Part shown: one piece after another, positions 1-7,379 of the stretch
How positions within the stretch are numbered: position 1 is the first letter of the stretch
Layout of the letters: each line of letters starts with the position of its first letter
Assembly (NCBI GenBank): GCA_031283025.1
Contig: JAITCP010000043.1
Span: 1-14,367 of the forward strand
Direction of reading: 5' to 3'
DNA: 14,367 nt
Source: Spirochaetaceae bacterium
GTDB lineage: Bacteria > Spirochaetota > Spirochaetia > Treponematales > Breznakiellaceae
Translations under genes and position numbers: made by a program
The notes under the pieces: generated by a model
Databases searched by the model: none
What the model saw: only the letters and a program-made list of their open reading frames with translations
Told to the model about the DNA's origin: nothing

Positions 1-12
1 AAAGAGGAATCT

Positions 13-627
13 ATGGACATTCAACTTCAAGAACTTATCGACAAGATAAAGAAAGAAGGGATTGAGTCCGCCCAGACAGCGGCGGCCAAACTCAAGGCGG
101 AGGCGCAGGCGGAAGCCAAGAGGATAGTAGAGGAAGCCAAACGGGAAGCCCAGGGAATCATTGCCCAGGGTAAAACCGATGCGGAGCGGAGCGAAAAAGC
201 GGGAATTGCGGCGGTGGAACAGGCTTCCCGGAACCTGGTACTGGCCTTTAAGGGCGAAATTCAGGGGCTTTTGGATAAACTTATCGCAGAAGCGGCGGCT
301 TCTTCCTATTCCGGCGATATTATCAAAGATATACTGCCGGATTTGATCAAGAATTGGGCGGCCAAAAACACCGATTCCCTTTCCGTGCTCCTTCCCGAGG
401 GGGACTTAAAGAAGCTTGACGCGTCGTTTAAGGCCCGGCTTGCATCGGTCCTCAAGGGCGGGGTGGACCTCAAGGCGGGGAAAAACCTTGCCGGCGGCTT
501 CCATATCGCCGAAAAAGACGGTTCGGCCTTCTACGATTTTTCCGCAGAATCGGTTGCAAACCTCTTCTCTGCGTATCTTAATCCAAAATTGGCGGAAACC
601 CTTAAAGGCGCCGCAAAGGGGATCTAG
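13..627 (+). CDS. atpE: V-type ATP synthase subunit E
   Basis: This is a 204-residue peripheral-stalk subunit of the V/A-type ATPase, which links the catalytic A/B head to membrane subunit I and resists rotation. Residues 1-75 are a long charged helix rich in Ala, Lys and Glu (repeated AEAKR/EEAKREA patterns), typical of the E/G coiled coil. The rest is a compact mixed domain ending in the helical stretch at 180-204. The length fits the family (about 190-210). An AAAGAGG ribosome site at 1-7 lies 5 bases before the ATG. It is the first gene of the operon visible here; any promoter lies outside the window. Assignment rests on the coiled-coil pattern plus position directly before the X, A and B genes. 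No separate G/H stalk gene is seen, so E may pair with a partner encoded elsewhere. Confidence 0.93.
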   Translation: MDIQLQELIDKIKKEGIESAQTAAAKLKAEAQAEAKRIVEEAKREAQGIIAQGKTDAERSEKAGIAAVEQASRNLVLAFKGEIQGLLDKLIAEAAASSYSGDIIKDILPDLIKNWAAKNTDSLSVLLPEGDLKKLDASFKARLASVLKGGVDLKAGKNLAGGFHIAEKDGSAFYDFSAESVANLFSAYLNPKLAETLKGAAKGI

Positions 628-629
628 GC

Positions 630-1190
630 TTGCAGCCCCGGAATTACTACTATTTTGCAGCTACTCTTCCTTACATCAGTTACGGGGATGTTCCCCCCAT
701 AAGTTCCGAATCGTTTCGGGAACTGTGCTTTGACCTCCTGGATCCTTCCGATGCGGAGCTAATCCGCTATTGCAGCTACGATCCCAGACTGGCCGTTGAA
801 ACAGTTCAACCTACCGGTTCTGATTTTATCGACCTCCTCATGGCACGGGAACGTACTTTCAACTTGAATTTAGCCTATCTCCGTGCGGCCAGGCTTAAGC
901 GGCCTTCTCCGGAGGACCCGCCCCATGACGTACCCAGGGCGGAGGCAGTGGCAAAAGCCGCTTTTGAGATGGCCGATCCTCTGGAAGCGGTGATTTACAT
1001 TGATCGGTCCCGCTGGGGCGCCCTTGACGCCATGGTGGGAATTGAATGTTTCTCAGTAAACAGTATTTTTGCTTATCTGATGAAACTCCAATTGCTGGAA
1101 CGCAGGCAGTATTTCGACGCGGAAAGAGGATCCGCCGGATACCGGGAACGGTACGATTCGATACTGAATGAATATAATTCCAAGGCTTAA
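630..1190 (+). CDS. DUF2764 family protein of the V-ATPase operon (candidate subunit C equivalent)
   Basis: This 186-residue protein is the 'X' gene that sits between subunits E and A in spirochaete and chlamydial V-ATPase operons and belongs to the DUF2764 family. It begins with a TTG codon two bases after the atpE stop; AAAGGGG at 615-621 gives a good ribosome site 8 bases upstream, and the protein then starts with the family-like MQPRNYYYFAATLPY. It is soluble, with no signal peptide or membrane helix. Its function has not been assigned from sequence. Two local patterns recall the helical repeats of rotary ATPase subunit C/d: NLNLAYLRAARL at 78-89 and IDRSRWGAL at 124-132. Because no C gene is present in the operon, a role as the central-stalk adaptor is my inference. 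Family call is firm; the role is not. Confidence 0.88.
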   Translation: MQPRNYYYFAATLPYISYGDVPPISSESFRELCFDLLDPSDAELIRYCSYDPRLAVETVQPTGSDFIDLLMARERTFNLNLAYLRAARLKRPSPEDPPHDVPRAEAVAKAAFEMADPLEAVIYIDRSRWGALDAMVGIECFSVNSIFAYLMKLQLLERRQYFDAERGSAGYRERYDSILNEYNSKA

Positions 1191-1202
1191 AGAGGATAGA
1201 TA

Positions 1203-2957
1203 ATGAAAGGAACCAAAGGTAAAGTCGCCGCAGTAAACGGTAATATGGTAGCCGTTAAATTTGACGGCCCTGTTATGATGAACGAAGTGGCCTTTGTCGA
1301 AACCGAAGGAAGGAAGCTTAAAAGCGAGGTAATCCGCATCAAGGGGAATACCTGCAGCCTCCAGGTCTTTGAAATGACCAAGGGCATTACCATAGGGGAT
1401 AATGTGGAATTTTCCGGGGATATGCTTGCCATAGAGCTGGGCCCCGGGCTCCTTACCCAGGTTTTTGACGGCCTCCAGAACCCGCTTCCCCAGTTGGCGG
1501 AAAAGTGCGGCTACTTCCTTGAGCGAGGGGTGTACCTGGAACCCCTCCCGACCGAAAAGGAATGGGCCTTTACCCCGACGGCCAAACCGGGGGACACGCT
1601 CCTCCGGGCGGATACAATCGGCACCGTACCGGAAGGGGTCTTTACCCACCGGGTCATGGTTCCCTTTAATATGTACAAAACCTATACGGTAAAATCCGTG
1701 GTTCCCCCCGGAAACTATAAAATTCACGACCCCGTGGCGGTGCTTGTTGATGAAAAGGGCGAGGAAAGCCCCGTTTGCCTTTCCTTCTACTGGCCGGTTA
1801 AGCGGGCGATCACCTGTTATGAAGAACGGTTCAGGCCGGAAGAGCCGATGGTAACCAAGGTAAGGCTTATCGACACCTTCTTCCCCGTAGCCCGCGGGGG
1901 CACGTACTGCGTGCCCGGTCCTTTCGGAGCGGGAAAGACCGTACTCCAGCATATCACCAGCCAGCACGCCGATGTTGACATTGTAATCATCGCCGCCTGC
2001 GGGGAACGCGCCGGCGAAGTAGTGGAAGTCCTCAAGGAATTCCCCGAACTAATCGACCCCAAAACGGGAAAATCCCTCATGGAGCGTACTGTCATCATCT
2101 GTAACACTTCTTCCATGCCCGTTGCGGCCCGTGAAGCGTCCCTCTATACGGCGGTTACCATGGCCGAATATTACCGGCAGATGGGCCTGCACGTCCTCCT
2201 TCTGGCGGATTCCACAAGCCGCTGGGCGCAGGCCCTGCGGGAAATGTCGGGACGCCTTGAAGAAATCCCCGGCGAAGAAGCGTTCCCCGCCTACCTGGAA
2301 TCGACCATTGCGGGCTTCTACGAAAGGGCGGGGCTGGTGCGGCTTAAAGACGGCTCCATGGGCTCGGTAACCATAGGCGGTACGGTAAGCCCTGCCGGCG
2401 GTAACTTTGAGGAGCCGGTAACCCAGGCAACCCTTAAAGTTGTCGGCGCTTTCCACGGCCTTTCCCGTGAACGTTCCGACGCCCGCAAATATCCGGCGAT
2501 TCATCCCCTGGATTCCTGGTCCAAGTACAAAGGGATCATCAGTGAAAAAAAGGTCGGCTATGCCCAACACTTTATTTCACGGGGCACCGAGGTGGAGCAG
2601 ATGATGAAGGTCGTCGGCGAAGAAGGAACCAGCCAGGAAGATTACATTATCTACCTTAAAGGTGAATTGCTTGACGCGGTGTACTTCCAGCAGAATTCCT
2701 TTGACGATGTGGATCAGGCTACAAGCCCGGAACGGCAGCGTTATGTTTTTGAACACCTGCTCCGTATTTTGGGAAGCGGTTTTAGCTTTAAGGACAAGGA
2801 AGAAGCCCGTACCTGGTTCTACGGACTGCGCCAGAAGTTTATTGACTATAACTTTTCGCCCTGGCAAGGCGATAAGTTCAAGGCCATTGAAGCCGAAATG
2901 CTTGGCATGATCAAGGAGAAGGCCGGAGCGCTGGATCCGGCGTTGGAGCAGTTATGA
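1203..2957 (+). CDS. atpA: V-type ATP synthase catalytic subunit A
   Basis: This is the 584-residue catalytic subunit that binds and hydrolyses (or makes) ATP in the cytoplasmic head. Residues 1-75 form the N-terminal beta barrel, and about 110-190 is the bulge domain specific to A subunits. The Walker A loop is GPFGAGKT at 239-246. GERAGE at 267-272 carries the catalytic glutamate region, where most relatives have GERGNE. Walker B is LLLADSTSRWA at 332-342, followed by the conserved SGRLEEIPGEEAFPAYL stretch. The length matches the family (about 580-590). An AAAGAGG ribosome site lies just before the ATG. The stop overlaps the next start as ATGA, so A and B are translationally coupled, in keeping with their equal copy number in the complex. 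Confidence 0.98.
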   Translation: MKGTKGKVAAVNGNMVAVKFDGPVMMNEVAFVETEGRKLKSEVIRIKGNTCSLQVFEMTKGITIGDNVEFSGDMLAIELGPGLLTQVFDGLQNPLPQLAEKCGYFLERGVYLEPLPTEKEWAFTPTAKPGDTLLRADTIGTVPEGVFTHRVMVPFNMYKTYTVKSVVPPGNYKIHDPVAVLVDEKGEESPVCLSFYWPVKRAITCYEERFRPEEPMVTKVRLIDTFFPVARGGTYCVPGPFGAGKTVLQHITSQHADVDIVIIAACGERAGEVVEVLKEFPELIDPKTGKSLMERTVIICNTSSMPVAAREASLYTAVTMAEYYRQMGLHVLLLADSTSRWAQALREMSGRLEEIPGEEAFPAYLESTIAGFYERAGLVRLKDGSMGSVTIGGTVSPAGGNFEEPVTQATLKVVGAFHGLSRERSDARKYPAIHPLDSWSKYKGIISEKKVGYAQHFISRGTEVEQMMKVVGEEGTSQEDYIIYLKGELLDAVYFQQNSFDDVDQATSPERQRYVFEHLLRILGSGFSFKDKEEARTWFYGLRQKFIDYNFSPWQGDKFKAIEAEMLGMIKEKAGALDPALEQL

Positions 2958-4249
2958 AAAAAATATACAGCAAGATAGAGTCAATCACCGGTAACGTTAT
3001 TACCGTCAAAGCCGAAGGGGTCCGCTACGGAGATCTGGCAAAAATCGAAACCGGTTTTGGCACGTCTCTGGCGGAAGTAAACCGCCTTGCGGAAGATGTA
3101 GTTTCCCTCCAGGTATTTGCCGGGGGCCGGGGCATCTCCACCGGAGACACCATCGAATTCCTGGGGCATCCCATGGAAGTTTCCTTTTCAGAAAACCTGT
3201 TGGGCCGTGTCTTTACCGGTTCCGGTTCACCCCGTGACAACGGGCCCGCCCTGGCGGAAAACCTGATCCCCATATCGGGCCCTTCGGTCAATCCCAGCCA
3301 GCGTATCATACCCCGGCGTATGATCAGAACCGGCATCCCCATGATCGATCTTTTTAATACTTTGGTTGTTTCCCAAAAGCTGCCGATCTTTTCGATCTCC
3401 GGCGAACCGTACAACCAGCTTCTTGCCCGTATCGCCATGCAGGCGGAAGTTGACGTGATCGTGCTGGGCGGCATGGGCCTGAAATTCGACGATTACCTTT
3501 ACTTCAAAGACACGCTGGAACAGGGCGGCTCTCTTTCCAAGACCGTCATGTTCGTACACACCGCGGCGGATCCGACGGTGGAATGCCTTATGATCCCCGA
3601 CATATCCCTGGCCGTGGCCGAGCAGTTTGCCCTTCAGAAAAAGGACGTGCTGGTGCTCCTTACCGACATGACGAGCTTTGCCGACGCGATGAAGGAAATC
3701 GCCATTTCCCAAGAGCAGGTGCCTTCCAACCGGGGCTATCCCGGAGACCTTTACAGCCAGTTGGCGGCCCGGTACGAAAAGGCCGTAGACTTTGAAACAG
3801 CCGGTTCCATCACCGTCCTGGGCGTAACTACCATGCCCGGCGACGACGTTACCCACCCCGTGCCGGACAATACGGGCTACATCACTGAAGGCCAGTACTA
3901 CCTGCGGGGCGGGCGCATCGAACCTTTCGGTTCCCTTTCCCGGCTTAAACAGCAGGTAAACGGCAAAACCCGGAAAGATCACCGCGCTCTTATGGACGGC
4001 ATGATCAAGCTCTATTCCGCGTACAAAGACACGCTGGAAAAGAAATCCATGGGCTTTACTATGAGCGCCTGGGACGGAAAGCTCCTTCAATACGGCGTAC
4101 GCTTTGAGCGGGAAATGATGGCTCTCTCTGTAAATATTTCGCTTGAACAAGCCTTGGATTTGGGCTGGGAAATTTTGGCAAGCTGTTTTACCGGTGAAGA
4201 AACAGGGCTCCGTTCCGAACTGATCAATGAATTCTGGCCCAAAAAATAG
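2954..4249 (+). CDS. atpB: V-type ATP synthase non-catalytic subunit B
   Basis: This 431-residue subunit alternates with A in the hexameric head and supplies an arginine finger at the A/B interface. The P-loop is degenerate, SISGEPYNQ at 147-155, as expected for B subunits, which do not hydrolyse ATP. The conserved PSNRGYPG segment is at 257-264; R260 is the likely arginine finger. Next comes DDVTHPVPDNTGYITEGQ at about 297-313, a family hallmark. The first 75 residues form a beta barrel. The start ATG overlaps the atpA stop by four bases. The protein is slightly shorter than many B subunits (about 455-465), mainly through a short C-terminus, which looks complete here. A 47-base gap follows before atpD, the only loose join between head genes. 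Confidence 0.97.
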   Translation: MKKIYSKIESITGNVITVKAEGVRYGDLAKIETGFGTSLAEVNRLAEDVVSLQVFAGGRGISTGDTIEFLGHPMEVSFSENLLGRVFTGSGSPRDNGPALAENLIPISGPSVNPSQRIIPRRMIRTGIPMIDLFNTLVVSQKLPIFSISGEPYNQLLARIAMQAEVDVIVLGGMGLKFDDYLYFKDTLEQGGSLSKTVMFVHTAADPTVECLMIPDISLAVAEQFALQKKDVLVLLTDMTSFADAMKEIAISQEQVPSNRGYPGDLYSQLAARYEKAVDFETAGSITVLGVTTMPGDDVTHPVPDNTGYITEGQYYLRGGRIEPFGSLSRLKQQVNGKTRKDHRALMDGMIKLYSAYKDTLEKKSMGFTMSAWDGKLLQYGVRFEREMMALSVNISLEQALDLGWEILASCFTGEETGLRSELINEFWPKK

Positions 4250-4296
4250 GGCGGCATAAAAAAGGCATGGTATAAGGGGCAAGGTATAAAGAAGGC
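4250..4296 (+). promoter_or_regulatory. atpB-atpD spacer with direct repeat and a two-codon decoy ORF
   Basis: This 47-base spacer, with its edge into atpD, contains AAGGCATGG twice (4262-4270 and 4292-4300), 30 bases apart, and GGTATAA twice (4269-4275, 4283-4289). The second ATG is the atpD start. The first ATG (4267) is in the same frame but reads Met-Val-stop. AAGGGG at 4274-4279 and the AAGG at 4281-4284 are the likeliest ribosome sites, although they lie farther from the start than usual. The repeat is directly visible; any effect on atpD translation is inference. Confidence 0.4.
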
Positions 4297-4899
4297 ATGG
4301 CAAAGTTAAAGCTCACCAAGAATGAGCAGAAAAAACAAAAAGACAGCCTCAAGCGGTTTCAACGTTACCTTCCCACGCTGATGTTGAAAAAACAGCAGCT
4401 CCAGGCGGAAATTCGTACCGTGGAAATCCGGGTAACGGAACTGCGGCATATAAAAGAACGAATGGACGAAAGTTTCAGAAAATGGCTTGCAATTTTTGGA
4501 GAGGAAGGGGTTTTTACTCCGGAGATTTTGCGGATTACCAAATTGGTGGCCGGAGAAGGAAACGTAGCCGGGGTGCCTATTCCGGTTTTTGAAGGCGCCG
4601 AATTTGAAACGGCCCAGTACGACCTTCTGGAAAAACCCCTCTGGCTGGACACGGCGGTGGATAACATGAAGCGGGCGCTTCTTTTGGATTTGGAAATGCA
4701 GTGCCTGGAGGAACAGCAGCGCCGCCTTAAAAAAGAACTGCAAACTACCAGCCAGCGGGTAAACCTTTTTGAAAAGATCAAAATCCCAGAAGCTAAAACG
4801 AACATCAAAAAAATTGCCGTTTACCTGGGGGATCAGCAGACTGCGGCGGTGGTGCGGGGCAAAATTTCCAAACGGGGAATGGAGAGGGCAAGTTCATGA
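4297..4899 (+). CDS. atpD: V-type ATP synthase subunit D (central rotor shaft)
   Basis: This 200-residue protein is the central shaft that turns inside the A/B hexamer. The N-terminal helix starts at about residue 5 (LTKNEQKKQKDSLKRFQRYL), passes through LMLKKQQLQAEI at 28-39 and pairs with the C-terminal helix at about 140-178 (EMQCLEEQQRRLKKELQTTSQ and on), the antiparallel coiled coil expected for subunit D. The middle part is the short globular region. Length is usual for the family (about 200-215). The ribosome site is poor: GAAGG sits one base from the ATG, so an upstream AAGGGG or AAGG is more likely used. The stop overlaps the atpI start as ATGA. No F subunit gene, the usual partner of D at the shaft foot, follows it. 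Confidence 0.95.
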   Translation: MAKLKLTKNEQKKQKDSLKRFQRYLPTLMLKKQQLQAEIRTVEIRVTELRHIKERMDESFRKWLAIFGEEGVFTPEILRITKLVAGEGNVAGVPIPVFEGAEFETAQYDLLEKPLWLDTAVDNMKRALLLDLEMQCLEEQQRRLKKELQTTSQRVNLFEKIKIPEAKTNIKKIAVYLGDQQTAAVVRGKISKRGMERASS

Positions 4900-6833
4900 T
4901 TGTACCGATGAAGAAAGTGTCCCTCCTTATGATGGACAAAAATAAAGATGCCGCCCTCGAAAGGCTGCGGGAATTGGGGGTGGTGCATCTGGAAAAGAAA
5001 AGCGCCTCTTCCCCGGCTTTGAACAAGCTTATGGACCGCCATACCCGTCTTGAAATTGCATCGGGGGTGCTTGCCGCATTTACTCCCAAAAAGGGGAGTA
5101 AAGTCGAACCTCCCGAATTTGACGGGGATATTGCGGGCCATGTGGTTGCCCTTTCCGAGCGCCGGAAAAAGCTACAGGACTATATGTTTAACCACCAGCG
5201 GGAAAAAAGCAGCTTTGAAAAATGGGGCGAGTTTGAACCGCGCGATTTTAAGTTCCTTGCCAATAACGGAGTGCCGGTTTACCTCTACGAGATAACCCTT
5301 GAATCCTATGAAAAAAATACGGGGGATGTGCCGCTTATCGTTCTTGCAACGGATAAAAAGAACAACGCCGTCCGGCTTTTGGCCTTTGATAAAATTCCTA
5401 GTGAAACTCCTTTTACCCTGCCGGAGCGGCCGCTTTCCGTAGTGAACGAACGGAATCTTATCAGAAAAACTGAAGTTGTCAAAATCGAGGCGGAACTGGC
5501 ATCCCTTTCATCTTTGAAAAATCAACTTGATGATGAAAAAAGCGCCAATCTGGCGGATATTGAATTTGAGACCGCCCGTGCCGGCATGGAACTGATCGAT
5601 GAAAGCGCTAAATCCGGCGTTTCCGACAACAGCGGCACGGCTGATCTGTCCGTTTCCTGGATTTCCGGTTATGCTCCGGTTTCCGATATAGGGCTGCTCA
5701 AACGGGCGGCCAATGAAAACAACTGGGCTTTATGCGCCGCCGATCCGGCGGAAGATGATACGGAAGTTCCCACTAAACTTAAGAACAACCGGCTTACAAA
5801 CCTTATCTATCCCTTAACGGATTTTTTGGAAATGTATCCGGGCTACCGGGAAACGGATGTTTCCGGCTGGTTCCTTCTTTTCTTCACCCTGTTTTTCGGT
5901 ATGATCTTTGGGGATGCCGCTTACGGCACAGTCCTCTTTTTGATTTCGCTTATCTGCATAGCCAAAACCGCCAAAAAAGGCGTACCCCTGATTTTTAAGT
6001 TTCTCTTTTTAATGAGTGTTTCCAACATTATTTGGGGAACCCTTACCTGCGCATGGTTCGGCCTTGATGCCGCCAAAGTACCGCAAGTTTTGCAGAATAT
6101 CAGCCTTCCCCTTATTGTCAATGTTTCAGGTGAGGCAGGATGGCTTTCCGCCTATAATGCAAATAATTTCTGGATTCAGGCAGGGTTAACGCCTTTGTAT
6201 ACTTCAATTGACGAAATGAGCAAGTCGATTACTTCTAATCTGATGCTGTTTTGTTTTTCCATCGCTCTGCTTCAGTTGAGTATTGCTCATATAAAAGGGA
6301 TAATCGGCAACATCCGGTCCCCCAAAGTCCTGGCGGAGTTTGGGCAGATAGGAATGCTTGTAGGGATGTATTTTGTGGTTCTTTCCCTGGTGGTGTTCAA
6401 TACCGGATTTGGCGGGGTAAAACCCTGGCAATTTTATTCTCTGGCAGGCGGTTTTGGCCTTGTTTTTGTTTTTGGAAATTATGAAGGCAGTGTGCTTAAA
6501 TCCCTGTTAACAAGCTGTGCAAACATTCTGAGCAATGTGCTGGGCATAACCAATGTGTTCTCTGACATTATGTCCTACATCAGGCTTTGGGCGGTTGGTT
6601 TGGCAGGGGCTTCCATCGCCACTACCGTAGATGGTTTTGCAGGTTCTATGTTAAGCCACTTTATTTTCTTTGTTTTTGGAGTAGTGCTTTTTGTATTCGG
6701 TCATGGTTTTAACATGGTTCTTAATGTGTTGTCGGTTCTTGTCCATGGGGTACGGCTTAATACGCTGGAATTTTCTTCCCATTTGGGGCTTAACTGGTCC
6801 GGTTTTGCATACAAGCCGTTTGGTAAACGGTAA
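4896..6833 (+). CDS. atpI: V-type ATP synthase subunit I (membrane a-subunit)
   Basis: This 645-residue protein is the stator of the membrane sector, forming the two ion half-channels against the K ring. Residues 1-310 form the cytoplasmic domain with helical hairpins that meets the peripheral stalk. From about 322 onward there are about seven hydrophobic segments, starting with GWFLLFFTLFFGMIFGDAAY. The essential arginine is R563 inside SYIRLWAVGLAG (559-570), which neutralises the ring carboxylate during rotation. The C-terminal VLVHGVRLNTLEFSSHLGL (614-632) is also a family signature. The length fits bacterial members (about 610-660). Its ATG overlaps the atpD stop by four bases. T-rich composition in the second half reflects membrane helices and does not suggest transfer. 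Confidence 0.97.
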   Translation: MIVPMKKVSLLMMDKNKDAALERLRELGVVHLEKKSASSPALNKLMDRHTRLEIASGVLAAFTPKKGSKVEPPEFDGDIAGHVVALSERRKKLQDYMFNHQREKSSFEKWGEFEPRDFKFLANNGVPVYLYEITLESYEKNTGDVPLIVLATDKKNNAVRLLAFDKIPSETPFTLPERPLSVVNERNLIRKTEVVKIEAELASLSSLKNQLDDEKSANLADIEFETARAGMELIDESAKSGVSDNSGTADLSVSWISGYAPVSDIGLLKRAANENNWALCAADPAEDDTEVPTKLKNNRLTNLIYPLTDFLEMYPGYRETDVSGWFLLFFTLFFGMIFGDAAYGTVLFLISLICIAKTAKKGVPLIFKFLFLMSVSNIIWGTLTCAWFGLDAAKVPQVLQNISLPLIVNVSGEAGWLSAYNANNFWIQAGLTPLYTSIDEMSKSITSNLMLFCFSIALLQLSIAHIKGIIGNIRSPKVLAEFGQIGMLVGMYFVVLSLVVFNTGFGGVKPWQFYSLAGGFGLVFVFGNYEGSVLKSLLTSCANILSNVLGITNVFSDIMSYIRLWAVGLAGASIATTVDGFAGSMLSHFIFFVFGVVLFVFGHGFNMVLNVLSVLVHGVRLNTLEFSSHLGLNWSGFAYKPFGKR

Positions 6834-6866
6834 GATATAGCGAGAAAAACAGAATAGGAGTTTTAT

Positions 6867-7307
6867 ATGGATCCAAAAACTTTAGGATTGATTGGCGCAG
6901 GTCTTGTAATGGGGATTTCTGCTCTTGGTTCCGCGATAGGCATAGGAATCGCCGGCTCTGCCACTATCGGCGCATGGAAGCGTTGTTATAAGGCAAATAA
7001 ACCCGCGCCCATGACCCTGCTCACTTTTGCCGGCGCACCCCTGACTCAGACCTTTTACGGGTTTATTCTGATGCAGCAAATGTTGAATTCAGCAACTGCA
7101 AGCAACGCGGGGCAGCTCCTTGGCATGGGAATTGGCTCAGGTCTGGGTATAGCCTTTTCTGCCATTGCTCAGGGCCAGGCCGGCGCCGCAGGCGCAGATG
7201 CACTTAGTGATACCGGTAAAGGTTTTGCCAACTATATCGCCGTAGTCGGTATCTGCGAAACCGTTGCTTTGTTTGCCATGGTTCTTTCAATGACGACTTT
7301 GGGTTAA
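6867..7307 (+). CDS. atpK: V-type ATP synthase subunit K (proteolipid rotor ring)
   Basis: This 146-residue proteolipid forms the ion-carrying rotor ring. It has four membrane helices made of two hairpins: Gly-rich helices at about 7-32 and 84-108, and helices at about 51-73 and 120-144. Only the second hairpin carries the ion-binding carboxylate, E131 in GICETVAL; the first has Q61 at the matching place, as in duplicated V-type proteolipids. T60, Q61, Y64, Q102 and E131 line up with the sodium-binding set described for Enterococcus hirae NtpK (T64, Q65, Y68, Q110, E139), so Na+ coupling is plausible. A strong TAGGAG ribosome site (6855-6860) precedes the ATG by six bases, fitting the higher copy number of K. 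The next gene lies in the same frame after the TAA stop. Confidence 0.97.
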   Translation: MDPKTLGLIGAGLVMGISALGSAIGIGIAGSATIGAWKRCYKANKPAPMTLLTFAGAPLTQTFYGFILMQQMLNSATASNAGQLLGMGIGSGLGIAFSAIAQGQAGAAGADALSDTGKGFANYIAVVGICETVALFAMVLSMTTLG

Positions 7308-7379
7308 GGCATAATCAGCAGCCATATACCTTCGCGGGTACTCCGCATTGGTGGCTTTGATCATGTTAAAGCCGTCTTT

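Noticed and set aside
1053..1967. Long open frame on the reverse strand opposite the X gene and atpA
   Set aside because: It lies opposite two well-supported genes and has no recognisable domain or ribosome site. High third-position GC in the + genes produces such open frames.
3227..4303. 358-codon reverse-strand open frame opposite atpB
   Set aside because: It is a shadow of atpB. Its protein is His/Gly/Arg-rich without family motifs.
6240..6830. Lower GC in the second half of atpI as a sign of transfer
   Set aside because: The shift is explained by T-rich codons for Phe, Leu, Val and Ile in membrane helices.
7334..7346. GCGG...CCGC mini-hairpin between atpK and ispG as a terminator
   Set aside because: The stem is four pairs, no T-run follows, and the bases probably encode the IspG N-terminus.
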